26,742 nucleotides of DNA from an uncultured Methanobrevibacter sp. (GCF_937898925.1 NZ_CALDKF010000115.1:1-26742), one strand, 5' to 3'. Positions 6,938-14,896 are shown, counted from the first letter of the stretch. The notes: generated by a model not told the origin, from the sequence alone. Made by a program: numbers and translations.

Positions 6938-7642
6938 CTAATTTATTAATTTAGTTTCAGCTTCTCCTCCTGAGATAGAAGCCATTTTATGATTAAAATC
7001 ATCTTGAAGACCACCAGGCATTTCTACAATTCCAATCCAAGAACCATCTTGTTGCCATTCTTCATTTACAATTTGTCCAAATGGGCGAATTGCAGAATAA
7101 GCATTACCTGCTGCTGTGCTTGGTAATCTAACAGCCATTTTAACTTTTTCAAATTTAATTGGGATTAAAACTTTAATTGCTTTTAAAGCTATTTGAACCT
7201 GTTCATCAACAGATTTAAATGCATCTACTTTAACTTTAGCTTCGTTCATAGCATTTTCAATTCTCATTGCAGGGTGTGGAAGACCATTTTGAGGGTTAAT
7301 ACCTTCTCTAGCTATTTTAGCAATAACCTGTTTTCTCTTGTCCTCTTGCATCTGTCTTCTTTGCTCAGCAGTTAATTGAACATGCCCTTTTAGAAGAATT
7401 TGACTAGCCACATCCAAAACATCAGTTGTTCCAAATACCTTTTCCATAGCTTCCTCAGAAGCCTTGTCTCCTTTTTTGGAATCCTTGAATATTTCTTCAA
7501 CAGCCAATATGTCTTCAATTTCAATTTCTTTTTCATTATCTGGATTTCTAAAGTCTGCAGCTAAATCAGGATCAACTAAAATTTCAAATTTTTCTCCAAA
7601 AGATTCTAATCTTGCAATAATAGCATCATCTACATTTACCAT
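6938..7642 (-). CDS. sbds: Ribosome maturation factor SBDS (Sdo1 homologue)
   Basis: A 234-residue archaeal orthologue of the Shwachman-Bodian-Diamond protein, which helps release aIF6/eIF6 to activate the large ribosomal subunit. The FYSH domain is at the start (DDAIIARLESFGEKFEILVDPDLAADFR, then DILAVEEIFKDSKKGDKAS), the central helical domain contains LTAEQRRQMQEDKRKQVIAKIAREGINPQNGLPHPAMRIENAM, and the C-terminal ferredoxin-like domain ends with QDGSWIGIVEMPGG. GGTGAG five bases before the ATG at 7642 fixes the start. It heads the SBDS-Rrp4-Rrp41-Rrp42 run, with a TATA box at 7711-7719. Confidence 0.95.
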   Translation of the reverse strand: MVNVDDAIIARLESFGEKFEILVDPDLAADFRNPDNEKEIEIEDILAVEEIFKDSKKGDKASEEAMEKVFGTTDVLDVASQILLKGHVQLTAEQRRQMQEDKRKQVIAKIAREGINPQNGLPHPAMRIENAMNEAKVKVDAFKSVDEQVQIALKAIKVLIPIKFEKVKMAVRLPSTAAGNAYSAIRPFGQIVNEEWQQDGSWIGIVEMPGGLQDDFNHKMASISGGEAETKLIN

Positions 7643-7710
7643 GCTTACTCACCAAAAACCAATTAATTTGATATTGCTTTTTAATACATTTTAAAAAAAT
7701 AAAAAATGTA

Positions 7711-7719
7711 ATTTATATA
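7711..7719 (-). promoter_or_regulatory. TATA box of the SBDS-exosome operon
   Basis: The minus strand reads TGTATATAAATTACA, a strong archaeal TATA element about 70 bases before the SBDS ATG, giving a start near 7690. It lies just after the proteasome-side hairpin, so the exosome block probably has its own promoter. Confidence 0.55.
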
Positions 7720-7745
7720 CATTAATAAAAATGTAAAAATGAAAA

Positions 7746-7764
7746 TGAGTTCATTATGAACTCA
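7746..7764 (-). terminator. Terminator candidate between psmA and SBDS
   Basis: An 8-bp perfect stem (TGAGTTCA / TGAACTCA) with a TTA loop. On the minus strand it is followed by TTTTCATTTTTACATTTTT. It sits between the psmA region and the SBDS TATA box, as expected for a terminator. Confidence 0.5.
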
Positions 7765-7831
7765 AAAATTAAAATATAAAAATTTAAGAATGTTGAGAAA
7801 GATGTGGGAAAACCCCATATCCTCTAAGATT

Positions 7832-7954
7832 TTAGATATACTTAATAATCATCCTTAAATGTTTATGTTCGCTTAAGAATTTTTCTGTAAGAACTAGCTT
7901 AACGCCAAACTTTGCAGTTTCCCTTAAAGCCTTACTCTTCAGAATCTTTTTCAC
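7832..7954 (-). CDS. Possible 40-aa basic small protein overlapping the psmA 3' end
   Basis: An open frame with a GTG start inside the last codons of psmA (23-base overlap) and a TAA at 7832. The product, KKILKSKALRETAKFGVKLV followed by LTEKFLSEHKHLRMIIKYI, looks protein-like, basic and helical, unlike the acidic psmA tail it overlaps. No good Shine-Dalgarno is visible, and I recognise no family. It may be a small coupled gene, or the remnant of an older, longer frame. Without conservation data it stays weak. Confidence 0.28.
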   Translation of the reverse strand: MKKILKSKALRETAKFGVKLVLTEKFLSEHKHLRMIIKYI

Positions 7955-8819
7955 CAACGCTTTCTTCAGTAACATTTTCATCTACTACATCTTCAGAAGT
8001 CTCTTCGGAAGCTTCAGCGGTTTCATCTGCTTTTTCATCTACTACATCTTCAGCATCTTCCTCGGATTCTTCTTCCTCTTCTTCAGCATTTCTCTCAAGA
8101 AGAGCTTCGACATACTCAGATACTTCATCGTCAGATAATTTTCTGTAGCTTTGAGTATCTACTTCAATGACAGCTATTTCAACGCTTTGAGCTGTGGTTC
8201 TTCCTTCAGTAGCTTCGTAAAGCGCATCTAAACCTAAGTTGATTGCATCTTCTAAGCTAATGTCGTCTTCATATCTTTCTTCAAAGACATCCATAGCTGC
8301 TTGTACACCAGATCCGATAGCAGTTGCCTTGTATTCAATTAAAGCTCCACTTGGGTCTGTTTCGAATAATTTTACTTCTTCACCATTCACTCCACCAATG
8401 ATGAGTGCTGAACCGAAAGGCCTTACACCACCATTTTGAGTGTACATTTGTTTCATGTCACAGATTTTTTTAGCTAAACCTCCAACAAGAATTGGTTCAT
8501 TATAGGTAATTCTGTTAATTTGAGATTCAATACGTGCTCTTTCAATCAATGCTCTTGCATCAGCTACAAGACCAGAGGTAGCAGCACCGATATGATTGTC
8601 GATTTGGAATATTTTTTCAATAGATTTTGCTTCGACCAATCTGCTTACAGTTCTTTTATCTACAATGAGAACTACACCTTCTTTGGATTTAAGACCTAAA
8701 GAGGTGGTTCCTCTTTTTACAGCTTCTCTTGCATATTCTACTTGGAAAAGTCTTCCATCTGGGCTAAATACAGTAATTGCTCTGTCATAGCCAGCATTTT
8801 GTTGTTGTAAAGGTTGCAT
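7932..8819 (-). CDS. psmA: Proteasome subunit alpha with an acidic C-terminal extension
   Basis: Alpha subunit of the archaeal 20S proteasome, forming the two outer heptameric rings that gate entry to the beta rings. The N-terminus shows the gate and family signature GYDRAITVFSPDGRLFQVEYAREAVKRG. The body continues with KIFQIDNHIGAATSGLVADARALIERAR and RPFGSALIIGGV, all typical. The ordinary protein ends near LSDDEVSEYVEALLERN (about residue 245); here roughly 50 Glu/Asp-rich residues follow. AGGTGAT six bases before the ATG at 8819 supports the start. Its place between RNase P and SBDS is the conserved archaeal order. The beta subunit is not in this window. Confidence 0.95.
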   Translation of the reverse strand: MQPLQQQNAGYDRAITVFSPDGRLFQVEYAREAVKRGTTSLGLKSKEGVVLIVDKRTVSRLVEAKSIEKIFQIDNHIGAATSGLVADARALIERARIESQINRITYNEPILVGGLAKKICDMKQMYTQNGGVRPFGSALIIGGVNGEEVKLFETDPSGALIEYKATAIGSGVQAAMDVFEERYEDDISLEDAINLGLDALYEATEGRTTAQSVEIAVIEVDTQSYRKLSDDEVSEYVEALLERNAEEEEEESEEDAEDVVDEKADETAEASEETSEDVVDENVTEESVGEKDSEE

Positions 8820-9318
8820 TTAATATCACCTATTTTTTTCTAGAATTTTTAATTTCACTAACAAATTACTTAATAAATTACATATTTTATTTAAAATCAA
8901 TCCAATTTATCTAAAATAATAACAGCATAATTACTTTATCAAATAATAAATAAACTAAATACTTTTTAAATTTATTCATAAATTTAAAGATTATGCATTA
9001 TTTAACTCATTTCATCTTATTTTCATCTTATCTTCTAAATTACAGCCTTTTAAAAAGAATAAATAAAATTTCAGCCATAATTTACGTTTAAACAAATTCA
9101 AATTAATTTTAAAAAATAAACCAAACATTCTGTTATTTGGTAATATGTATTTTATTGATATTTCTGTCAATACTATATTATAATAAAGTTATTTATAAAT
9201 GTTTTCAAATTTTTATTTTATTATTGATCTATTGAAAAGAAAAAGAGAAATTTTTTAAAAAAAAGAGAGGAAATAAATAAAAAGATTTTAAATAGTAACG
9301 GATTTAAAAAAAAAAGTT
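8820..9318. other. 499-bp AT-rich intergenic region upstream of psmA
   Basis: No coding frame is convincing. Candidate TATA elements for psmA on the minus strand are TTTTAAATA near 8885-8900 (short leader) and CATTTATAAATAAC near 9190-9200 (leader over 300 bases). A T10 tract right after the Pop5 stop (plus-strand A-run 9306-9315) may end the RNase P transcript without a hairpin. Nothing else is seen. Confidence 0.4.
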
Positions 9319-9708
9319 CTATTGGATGATATCCCCATCAATGAATTTTGAAATTCCTGATTTGACTGTTCCGGAAACTCCAATTGTATTGATGGCAATT
9401 TTCCTTTTGTTTTGCCTTGTTAAAGTGGATAGAGCAACCCTTACATCATTCTCATAGGATCTTCCGCATCTTAAGACTGTCTTATAATTGAAAATAGCTT
9501 CATCATTATGGGTGCTTTCTTCAATTAGATAATGTCTCATGACCCATAAGTCAAAGTTGCTTGAATGGTTTTCTCCCCAGTATCTAATGCAAGCATCCCA
9601 GCAATATACCAACATGTCTTCCTTGGATATTTCCACTTCTGACTTTACATCAAGAATCAGGTAATGATGATTTTTCCTTAATGTTGGAGGCAATACCTTT
9701 AGTTTCAT
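9319..9708 (-). CDS. rnp2: Ribonuclease P protein component 2 (Pop5/Rpp14)
   Basis: A 129-residue protein subunit of archaeal RNase P, which removes tRNA 5' leaders; with Rpp30 it forms the pair that activates the RNA's catalytic domain. Diagnostic segments are LKVLPPTLRKNHHYLILDVKS at the start and AIFNYKTVLRCGRSYENDVRVALSTLTR in the middle, ending with a GVSGTVKSG strand. The ATG overlaps the Rpp30 stop by four bases (ATGA), so the two subunits are translationally coupled, fitting their 1:1 assembly. Confidence 0.9.
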   Translation of the reverse strand: MKLKVLPPTLRKNHHYLILDVKSEVEISKEDMLVYCWDACIRYWGENHSSNFDLWVMRHYLIEESTHNDEAIFNYKTVLRCGRSYENDVRVALSTLTRQNKRKIAINTIGVSGTVKSGISKFIDGDIIQ

Positions 9709-10631
9709 TGCTCATCCTCCTCTAAATAATTTTCAATATCTTCATCACCAATATCTTCAATTAATTCCAAATCCTCATCATCAATCAAATCATAATTGAA
9801 GTCTTCATCAAAGTCTTCAGATTCATTGAATTCTTCCAAATCACTCTCAAGATTGTCATAAGTATCAGTGAAATCATCCCCATCTATACGTTTCACGCCT
9901 TTAACAATCATGCTTTTCCTTTCCTTATTGAAGTCAACGATTTGCTTAGGATAATAATAAAATCCATTGTATATCTCCTCATTGCTAAATCCAATGGACT
10001 TGAAGAATGATACAACATCCCTTGTAGAGCGTACATCAAAAATTGATTTGGAATCTGTTGTTAGAATCAATGGGAACTTGAATTTGCGATGGAACTTAAG
10101 GATTTCCTTAAAGCTGCTTATTACATTAGCCCTGTATCTGAGATGATTGTTTAAGATGTCTCTAAAGCATAATTCAATAGCTACATTGTTTCTTTTAGCT
10201 TCCTTTGCCAATACATGATTCATACCGGAATCTCTTCTTTTATAATAAGGTCTTGACAAGACATCAATCCTATGGTTTTCACAAACGCTACGATTGATCT
10301 TTAAGTCCCCACCTAAACAGCTGATGTAATTGGACTTATTGCGATATTTGTTGATTATTTTTCTGATTTCATTGGAATTGGCATTTAGGATATTTATCCC
10401 CATAGAAAGCTCAGCATGCTCAAAATTAGTTTTTTTGTTTCTATAGGTCTGATTGAAGTCAACTGAGGATAATTCCCCAATCAAATCATCCTTATATTCA
10501 AGAGCCTTTTCAAAATTATCAGGAGTATAATTCAAATTAAGATAATCCCATCCGAACTTATTGGCTTCCTTTACCAAGGTCAAATCATTATCGTAATTCT
10601 GTCCTCTTAGATTCAAGTCATAAAATTTCAT
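9705..10631 (-). CDS. rnp3: Ribonuclease P protein component 3 (Rpp30) with an acidic tail
   Basis: TIM-barrel-like protein subunit of archaeal RNase P. It starts MKFYDLNLRGQNYDNDLTLV, has the SYISCLGGDLKINRSVCE core strand and the VLAKEAKRNNVAIELCFRDIL segment typical of Rpp30, then the LILTTDSKSIFDVRSTRDV strand. Homologues are often about 210-240 residues; here around 55 acidic residues (EFNESEDFDEDFN...EDIENYLEEDEQ) close the protein. AGGTAA before the ATG supports the start. It is coupled to Pop5 downstream and follows the COG1325 gene. Confidence 0.9.
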   Translation of the reverse strand: MKFYDLNLRGQNYDNDLTLVKEANKFGWDYLNLNYTPDNFEKALEYKDDLIGELSSVDFNQTYRNKKTNFEHAELSMGINILNANSNEIRKIINKYRNKSNYISCLGGDLKINRSVCENHRIDVLSRPYYKRRDSGMNHVLAKEAKRNNVAIELCFRDILNNHLRYRANVISSFKEILKFHRKFKFPLILTTDSKSIFDVRSTRDVVSFFKSIGFSNEEIYNGFYYYPKQIVDFNKERKSMIVKGVKRIDGDDFTDTYDNLESDLEEFNESEDFDEDFNYDLIDDEDLELIEDIGDEDIENYLEEDEQ

Positions 10632-10725
10632 TTGATTACCTTAATTCGCTTTTAAATATAATTTTTTTAGAGTAGTTATTAGAATAGTATATTTTATAAT
10701 TTATTATTATTGTTTAAAATAGTTT

Positions 10726-11166
10726 CTAATCTTTTTTGATATTTTCAGGGAATATTTCAGAGATTTTCTTGATTGCAACCTCTTTTTTAGCAGGATATGC
10801 AGCTATTTTAATCTTTAAGTGAATGCTGTCTCCACCATCAAGAATTTCCAACTCCTCTTCTAAGGCCTTTTCCTTAGATAATCTTAAGAACAAATTGCCT
10901 TTTTCATCCATTTTTCTATCTAGATCATTATACAATTTAACAAGCTGATCTTCTCCAATGGATTCTATAAGAGTGTTAATGAATTCTTTTGTTTCTCTTT
11001 TTTTAGATACAGTTCCAGTTAAAATGAGCATTTTCTCTTCCAAAAGACCTTCTGCCTCTTCCACTTCAGGTTCTGCAGTAGGCAATATATTTAAAAGAGC
11101 TTCTAAAACTTCATCTTTGTCCTCATTTTCGTAAATAAAGACACGATATCTGATATTATGAATCAT
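10726..11166 (-). CDS. COG1325-type RNA-binding protein (predicted exosome-associated)
   Basis: About 146 residues starting IHNIRYRVFIYENEDKDEVLEALLNILPTAEPEVEEAEGLLEEK, followed by a strand pair and KRETKEFINTL, then LFLRLSKEKALEEELEI and HLKIKIAAYP. This matches the archaeal PF01877 family, originally predicted as exosome subunits from their constant place next to L15e and Rpp30. It is expected to bind RNA in the cytoplasm; a precise role is unproven. The frame is open to a TTG five codons earlier (11181), but the ATG at 11166 begins the homology; no strong Shine-Dalgarno precedes either. Confidence 0.82.
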   Translation of the reverse strand: MIHNIRYRVFIYENEDKDEVLEALLNILPTAEPEVEEAEGLLEEKMLILTGTVSKKRETKEFINTLIESIGEDQLVKLYNDLDRKMDEKGNLFLRLSKEKALEEELEILDGGDSIHLKIKIAAYPAKKEVAIKKISEIFPENIKKD

Positions 11167-11313
11167 GATTAACAATCCCAATAATAAAATTAATTTAAAT
11201 TTGATTAAAATTATAAAATAAATGATAATAATTGTAAAAAAAGTATAGATAATTAATAAAAATAGTTTTTAAAAAAATAAAAAAATAAAAAGAAAAGAAA
11301 AATTAAAAAAAGA

Positions 11314-11865
11314 TTATTTTAATCTTTTTTCACTACCTTTTCCTCTATTTCTACGGCCACGGCCTTTTTTACCAGCACTGGTTAAGCCTCTGAGAGCTCT
11401 GCTTCTGTGCTGTTTTTCACAAATCCAGTTGATTTTAGGGTCGTTTTTAATAGAAGGACTTTGTGGGTCTACTAAGATTACTTCAAAGTATTTGTATTTT
11501 CCGTCAGCCCATACCCAGTAAGAGTTTAATACTTCCATGTTAGGGTATTTTTTAGCTACACGTTCTTCACCGATTCTTTGAATAGACTTAGCCATGGTAA
11601 TTTTGTTTACACCCATTCTTTTTGGTCTACGACCATGTTTGAAACGAGTTTTCCTACGTCCACCACGTCTAACTTTTACTCTTACAACCACGAAACCTTT
11701 TTTAGCTCTGTAACCTAAAGATCTTGCACGATCAATTCTGGTTGGTCTATCGATTCTAGTGATTGCAGGTTGTTTCCTCCATTGAGGAACTCTTTGCCAC
11801 ATAAGTTCTCTTACATAAGACTCATCTGGATTTTTCCATGCATCTCTAATATATTTGTACATCAT
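11314..11865 (-). CDS. rpl15e: Ribosomal protein L15e (eL15)
   Basis: A 183-residue, very basic large-subunit protein. The start MYKYIRDAWKNPDESYVREL and the RQPAITRIDRPTRIDRARSLGYRAKKGFVVVRVKVRRGGRRK block are the eL15 signature; the C-terminus GLTSAGKKGRGRRNRGKGSEKRLK is typical. Two ATG codons stand in tandem; AGAGGT seven bases before the first favours it. It is the first gene of the exosome superoperon here, with a possible TATA element (TTTTAAATA, minus strand) at 11911-11920 and a short leader. Confidence 0.94.
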   Translation of the reverse strand: MMYKYIRDAWKNPDESYVRELMWQRVPQWRKQPAITRIDRPTRIDRARSLGYRAKKGFVVVRVKVRRGGRRKTRFKHGRRPKRMGVNKITMAKSIQRIGEERVAKKYPNMEVLNSYWVWADGKYKYFEVILVDPQSPSIKNDPKINWICEKQHRSRALRGLTSAGKKGRGRRNRGKGSEKRLK

Positions 11866-12082
11866 TTAAATAACCTCTTGTTCAGCTTTTCGCCACATCC
11901 AAAGGACAATATTTAAAATGTTTATTTTGATTAACTGTATTAGTTTAAATAGAGTAATGAATAGCTATTTAATTATTAATCAAATTCTAAATATTATAGT
12001 CCATAAGAGTTTAATAATTCTGTTAGAATCTTGCTATCAAACAGCAAATATACTAACATATTATAATATTTAATAGTAATCA

Positions 12083-12158
12083 TTTAAAAAGTTTTTGTAT
12101 AAAATAAGCATTGAAGAAAAATTCTTTTAAAAAGTTTTTCTATAAAATAAGCATTGAA
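12083..12158. repeat. Duplicated 33-bp TATA-containing element
   Basis: Positions 12083-12115 and 12126-12158 match at 32 of 33 bases, 43 bases apart. Each contains TATAAAATAAGCATTGAA on the plus strand, so the copy number of a possible promoter core is doubled. Target gene unclear. Confidence 0.6.
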
Positions 12159-12285
12159 AAAATAGCAAAAAAGAATTAAAAAAAAATTAATAACCCCCCT
12201 TTACTACAATTTATTTTAAAAAATTAAACCTAAAAAAATCTAAAAATAAATTTTTAAGCCCATTAATATTAGATTGAATAAGATA

Positions 12286-12296
12286 ATATATAAAAT
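12286..12296 (+). promoter_or_regulatory. TATA box of the coiled-coil HTH gene
   Basis: ATATATAAAAT on the plus strand, about 75-85 bases before the ATG, giving a start near 12318. The repeats at 12298-12341 cover the start site. Confidence 0.45.
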
Positions 12297-12297
12297 T

Positions 12298-12341
12298 TGC
12301 TAATAACTTGCTAATAGCATATACATAGTATGAACATAGTA
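12298..12341 (+). promoter_or_regulatory. Helically phased direct repeats, candidate operator
   Basis: TGCTAATA occurs at 12298-12305 and 12309-12316; ACATAGTA occurs at 12323-12330 and 12334-12341. Both pairs have an 11-bp period, one helical turn, and lie between the TATA box and the ATG of a DNA-binding protein gene. This is the expected position for an autoregulatory repressor site. Confidence 0.4.
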
Positions 12342-12370
12342 ATATATATGTAAAAATTAAAGTTTTAATC

Positions 12371-12883
12371 ATGACACATTCAGATATGGACAGAATTATT
12401 CATGAAAATGAAAAATTAAAGAATGAAAATAAGGAATTAAAACAGCACATAAAAAAACTAGAGTTTCAGCTTAGAATGACTCAAGACAACCCCATATCAG
12501 AAAATACTCATAAAATAAAAAACAGAAGCATGAAAACAATCAATATAAAAGATTTTGATAAAGATCAAAATCTCTCTTTTCATCAGGAAATCAAAGATGA
12601 ATTAAATGATGAAGAACAAGAATCCATGAGCATAGTCTCTTTTTTAGCAAGATCTGATAAAAGGGTTCAAATTTTAAAATCAATAAGTGAAACCGCTAAA
12701 ATTCCATCTGCCATTAGTAAAGAAATAGGCGATAGCAGCCATCATGTTTCCAAATATCTAACAAGCCTAAAAGAAAAAGAGCTTGTCGTCTGCTTAAATG
12801 AAGAAGATAAAAGATTTAGATTCTATAGAATAACTGCAAAAGGAAAATATTATTTAGAAATTATTGAAAACAATCAGTTTTAA
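12371..12883 (+). CDS. Coiled-coil winged-helix transcription regulator
   Basis: A 170-residue protein, the only confident plus-strand gene in the archaeal part. Residues 1-40 form a strong coiled coil (NEKLKNENKELKQHIKKLEFQL), probably for dimerisation. A polar linker follows, then a winged helix from about residue 90: SIVSFLARSDKRVQILKSI, SAISKEIGDSSHHVSKYLTSL (helix-turn-helix) and LNEEDKRFRFYRITAKGKYYL (wing). This resembles ArsR/MarR-like archaeal regulators. No metal-binding cysteines are present, so ligand sensing is not evident. Phased repeats in its own promoter suggest autoregulation. It converges on rubrerythrin with a shared terminator. Confidence 0.75.
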   Translation: MTHSDMDRIIHENEKLKNENKELKQHIKKLEFQLRMTQDNPISENTHKIKNRSMKTINIKDFDKDQNLSFHQEIKDELNDEEQESMSIVSFLARSDKRVQILKSISETAKIPSAISKEIGDSSHHVSKYLTSLKEKELVVCLNEEDKRFRFYRITAKGKYYLEIIENNQF

Positions 12884-12992
12884 GAAAAAAAGTAACTATG
12901 ATAATAGATGAGAAAAAACTAAAAATACGAAAATAGAAATAATAAAAATACTAAAAAAAAATTTCAAAAATAGTAAAAAAACATAAAAAATA

Positions 12993-13020
12993 AAATAGTT
13001 AAAATTTTTTTTAACTATTT
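12993..13020. terminator. Bidirectional terminator between HTH gene and rubrerythrin
   Basis: A perfect 12-bp inverted repeat, AAATAGTTAAAA / TTTTAACTATTT, with a TTTT loop, in the gap between two convergent genes. A/T tracts flank both sides, so it can serve both directions. Confidence 0.6.
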
Positions 13021-13032
13021 GCTCTTTTTAAT

Positions 13033-13578
13033 TTAAATATAACTGGTGTCTTGTTTTCTGAAGTGTGCTTGTGGATGATCACATAATGGGCAAACTTCAG
13101 GAGCTTCTTTTCCATAATGGATGTAACCGCAGTTATTACACTTCCATGCAATCTCTTCATCTTTTTTAAAGACTTTGTCTGCTTTTATTTTAGCGGTTAA
13201 AGCATTGTATCTGTCTTCGTGTACCTTTTCAGTAGCACCTGCTGCATCAAATAATGCTGCAATTTCATCTAAACCTTCTTCACGTGCAGTTTCTGCAAAT
13301 TCCTTATACATTACAGTCCATTCTTCATGCTCACCTGCTGCAGCATCTGCAAGATTGGTTAGAGTGTCAGGCACTTTTCCATCATGTAAAAGCTTGAACC
13401 ATATTTTTGCATGTTCCTTTTCATTATCTGAGGATTCTTGGAAAATATCCTTGATTTCCACATAACCATCTTTTTTAGCTTGGGAAGCATAAAATTCATA
13501 TTTTACACGAGCTTGAGATTCACCAGCAAGAGCTGTTTTCAAGTTTTCTTCAGTTTTTGTTCCTTTTAAATCTGCCAT
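13033..13578 (-). CDS. rbr: Rubrerythrin
   Basis: A 181-residue peroxide-reducing non-haem di-iron protein, part of anaerobes' oxygen defence. The N-terminal ferritin-like domain carries the di-iron ligands (E20; E53-K-E-H56; E117-K-V-H120 are visible). The C-terminal rubredoxin-like domain has C147-N-N-C150 and C163-P-L-C166, binding one iron. GGAGAG before the ATG at 13578 supports the start. A TATA box with CCTTTTTATA is at 13630-13640, so it is a single-gene transcript ended by the hairpin at 12993-13020. Domain order and length are normal. Confidence 0.95.
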   Translation of the reverse strand: MADLKGTKTEENLKTALAGESQARVKYEFYASQAKKDGYVEIKDIFQESSDNEKEHAKIWFKLLHDGKVPDTLTNLADAAAGEHEEWTVMYKEFAETAREEGLDEIAALFDAAGATEKVHEDRYNALTAKIKADKVFKKDEEIAWKCNNCGYIHYGKEAPEVCPLCDHPQAHFRKQDTSYI

Positions 13579-13629
13579 AATAATCTCTCCAAATTTAATT
13601 TTTTATTTTAACCAACCTAATTTAATAAC

Positions 13630-13640
13630 ATATAAAAAGG
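13630..13640 (-). promoter_or_regulatory. TATA box of rubrerythrin
   Basis: The minus strand reads CCTTTTTATAT about 55 bases before the rubrerythrin ATG, with a predicted start near 13605. Confidence 0.55.
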
Positions 13641-13784
13641 ACAAAAATACATTATTTTTTTAATAGTTATATTTAAGATTAGTTATTACTATTAAATTCA
13701 GTTTCATAATATAAAAACTTTTTGACTTGAAACTAAAAAATTTCACAAAAAAATGATAGAAATGAAATAAATTAAAGAGATATG

Positions 13785-13876
13785 AAAAAGGATAAAAAAT
13801 ATTAAAAGAATAAAAAAAGGATAAAATGGAAAAAAGGATAAAAAATATTAAAAGAATAAAAAAAGGATAAAATGGA
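13785..13876. repeat. 46-bp tandem duplication downstream of the hydrolase
   Basis: Two near-identical 46-bp units of A-rich sequence (13785-13830 and 13831-13876), built of GGATAAAA/GAATAAAA motifs, in the 340-bp gap between the hydrolase stop and the rubrerythrin promoter. No gene is seen in that gap. On the minus strand it is T-rich and may act as a termination zone. Confidence 0.6.
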
Positions 13877-13918
13877 AAAAAGAATAAAAAAATATAAAAA
13901 AGAATAAATTAAAAAAAA

Positions 13919-14896
13919 TTAATTTACGAAGTTGATTTGAGCATCATCAATTAAAGGATAGAAAACCAAACTGTCCCCTTCAAGATTTTCATTATTTAAA
14001 TCTACAGCAGTTATTTGATGATTGTCATAGGTTTTATAATATAATATGCATTTATTTGTATTGTAGCATGAAGAATAAATGGTATATTCATATAAATCAG
14101 GATCATCAATAAAAGTCAACCCTTTTTGCTGCTCTACAGACCCTAAAATATGGAAAAACTGGGAAACGCTTTCGCTTTCGCTTGCTCCAGAAAATGAATT
14201 TTCACGAGTAAATGCCACCTTAACAAATCTTGATGCTGAAGATAAGTCACCTGGAAGTCCAATAGCACCCATCCCTCTGCTGTAAGTATCCAATTCCAGA
14301 TTCTTAGAGAAAGTGTTTTCCGGTGTTTTAACGCTTAGGTTTCTATAGTTATTTAAATTAAATAGCTGCATATCAAAGGTTGGATTATTAGTCAATACTC
14401 CAACGGGATTGTCATAGACTTTTAATCCATTTTCTAAAGGCTCAACAATTATAGAGGAATTCTCATCTGAAATCATCCAATGAAGAGGAGATAATGGCAA
14501 ATTCTCTGAAAAGTTAATATTCACCATATTAAGATTTTCGAGAAGCTTTTTAACATCCTCAACAGATTCAGCTTGAGACAAAAGATAAGGGATGAATTCA
14601 AATGGGGTTACATTTACCATATCCTCTTCGATTTCCCTATAAATTGCATTGCCTGCAAAGTTTAAACCTGCAATCGCAACCCCTTTTTCATTACAAGCAT
14701 CATAATATAAAGGATATTCATCAATACCTGCAGTTATTCCTATAATTGCATAATGAGATTGCATATCATCTATTTTTCTGAATTTGAACTCGTAATTCCT
14801 TGGAGTTACACATACCCTCTCATTGTATGAGATTTCATAGTCAAAATTTCTACCAAAATAATGATTTTCTGTAATATACTCGCTAGCAGTACACAT
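13919..14896 (-). CDS. Choloylglycine hydrolase family protein (bile salt hydrolase / penicillin V acylase type)
   Basis: An N-terminal-nucleophile amidase of 325 residues. After Met removal, Cys2 is the nucleophile. Active-site positions of the bile salt hydrolase family are all present: C2, R16, D19, N79 (in GLNF), N171 (in LTNNPTFD) and R223 (in SSASRFVK). The family cleaves amide bonds of conjugated bile salts, penicillin V or acyl-homoserine lactones; sequence alone does not fix the substrate. Bile salts are plausible in a gut methanogen, and related Methanobrevibacter have active enzymes. A TATA box (14930-14941) sits so close that the leader would be about 10 bases with no Shine-Dalgarno. 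Tandem repeats lie on both sides, and the family is mostly bacterial, so acquisition by transfer is plausible. Confidence 0.88.
   Translation of the reverse strand: MCTASEYITENHYFGRNFDYEISYNERVCVTPRNYEFKFRKIDDMQSHYAIIGITAGIDEYPLYYDACNEKGVAIAGLNFAGNAIYREIEEDMVNVTPFEFIPYLLSQAESVEDVKKLLENLNMVNINFSENLPLSPLHWMISDENSSIIVEPLENGLKVYDNPVGVLTNNPTFDMQLFNLNNYRNLSVKTPENTFSKNLELDTYSRGMGAIGLPGDLSSASRFVKVAFTRENSFSGASESESVSQFFHILGSVEQQKGLTFIDDPDLYEYTIYSSCYNTNKCILYYKTYDNHQITAVDLNNENLEGDSLVFYPLIDDAQINFVN

Larger units (their letters stand above)
11866..12370. other. Divergent promoter region between L15e and the HTH gene
   Basis: A 505-bp gap between divergent genes. It holds the likely L15e TATA (about 11911-11920), a duplicated 33-bp element containing a TATA-like core (12083-12115 and 12126-12158), the HTH gene TATA (12286-12296), and phased direct repeats just after it (12298-12341). 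No gene is seen. Confidence 0.5.

Noticed and set aside
7912..8148. Plus-strand serine-rich frame opposite the psmA tail
   Set aside because: Same artefact of acidic codons; psmA on the minus strand is certain.
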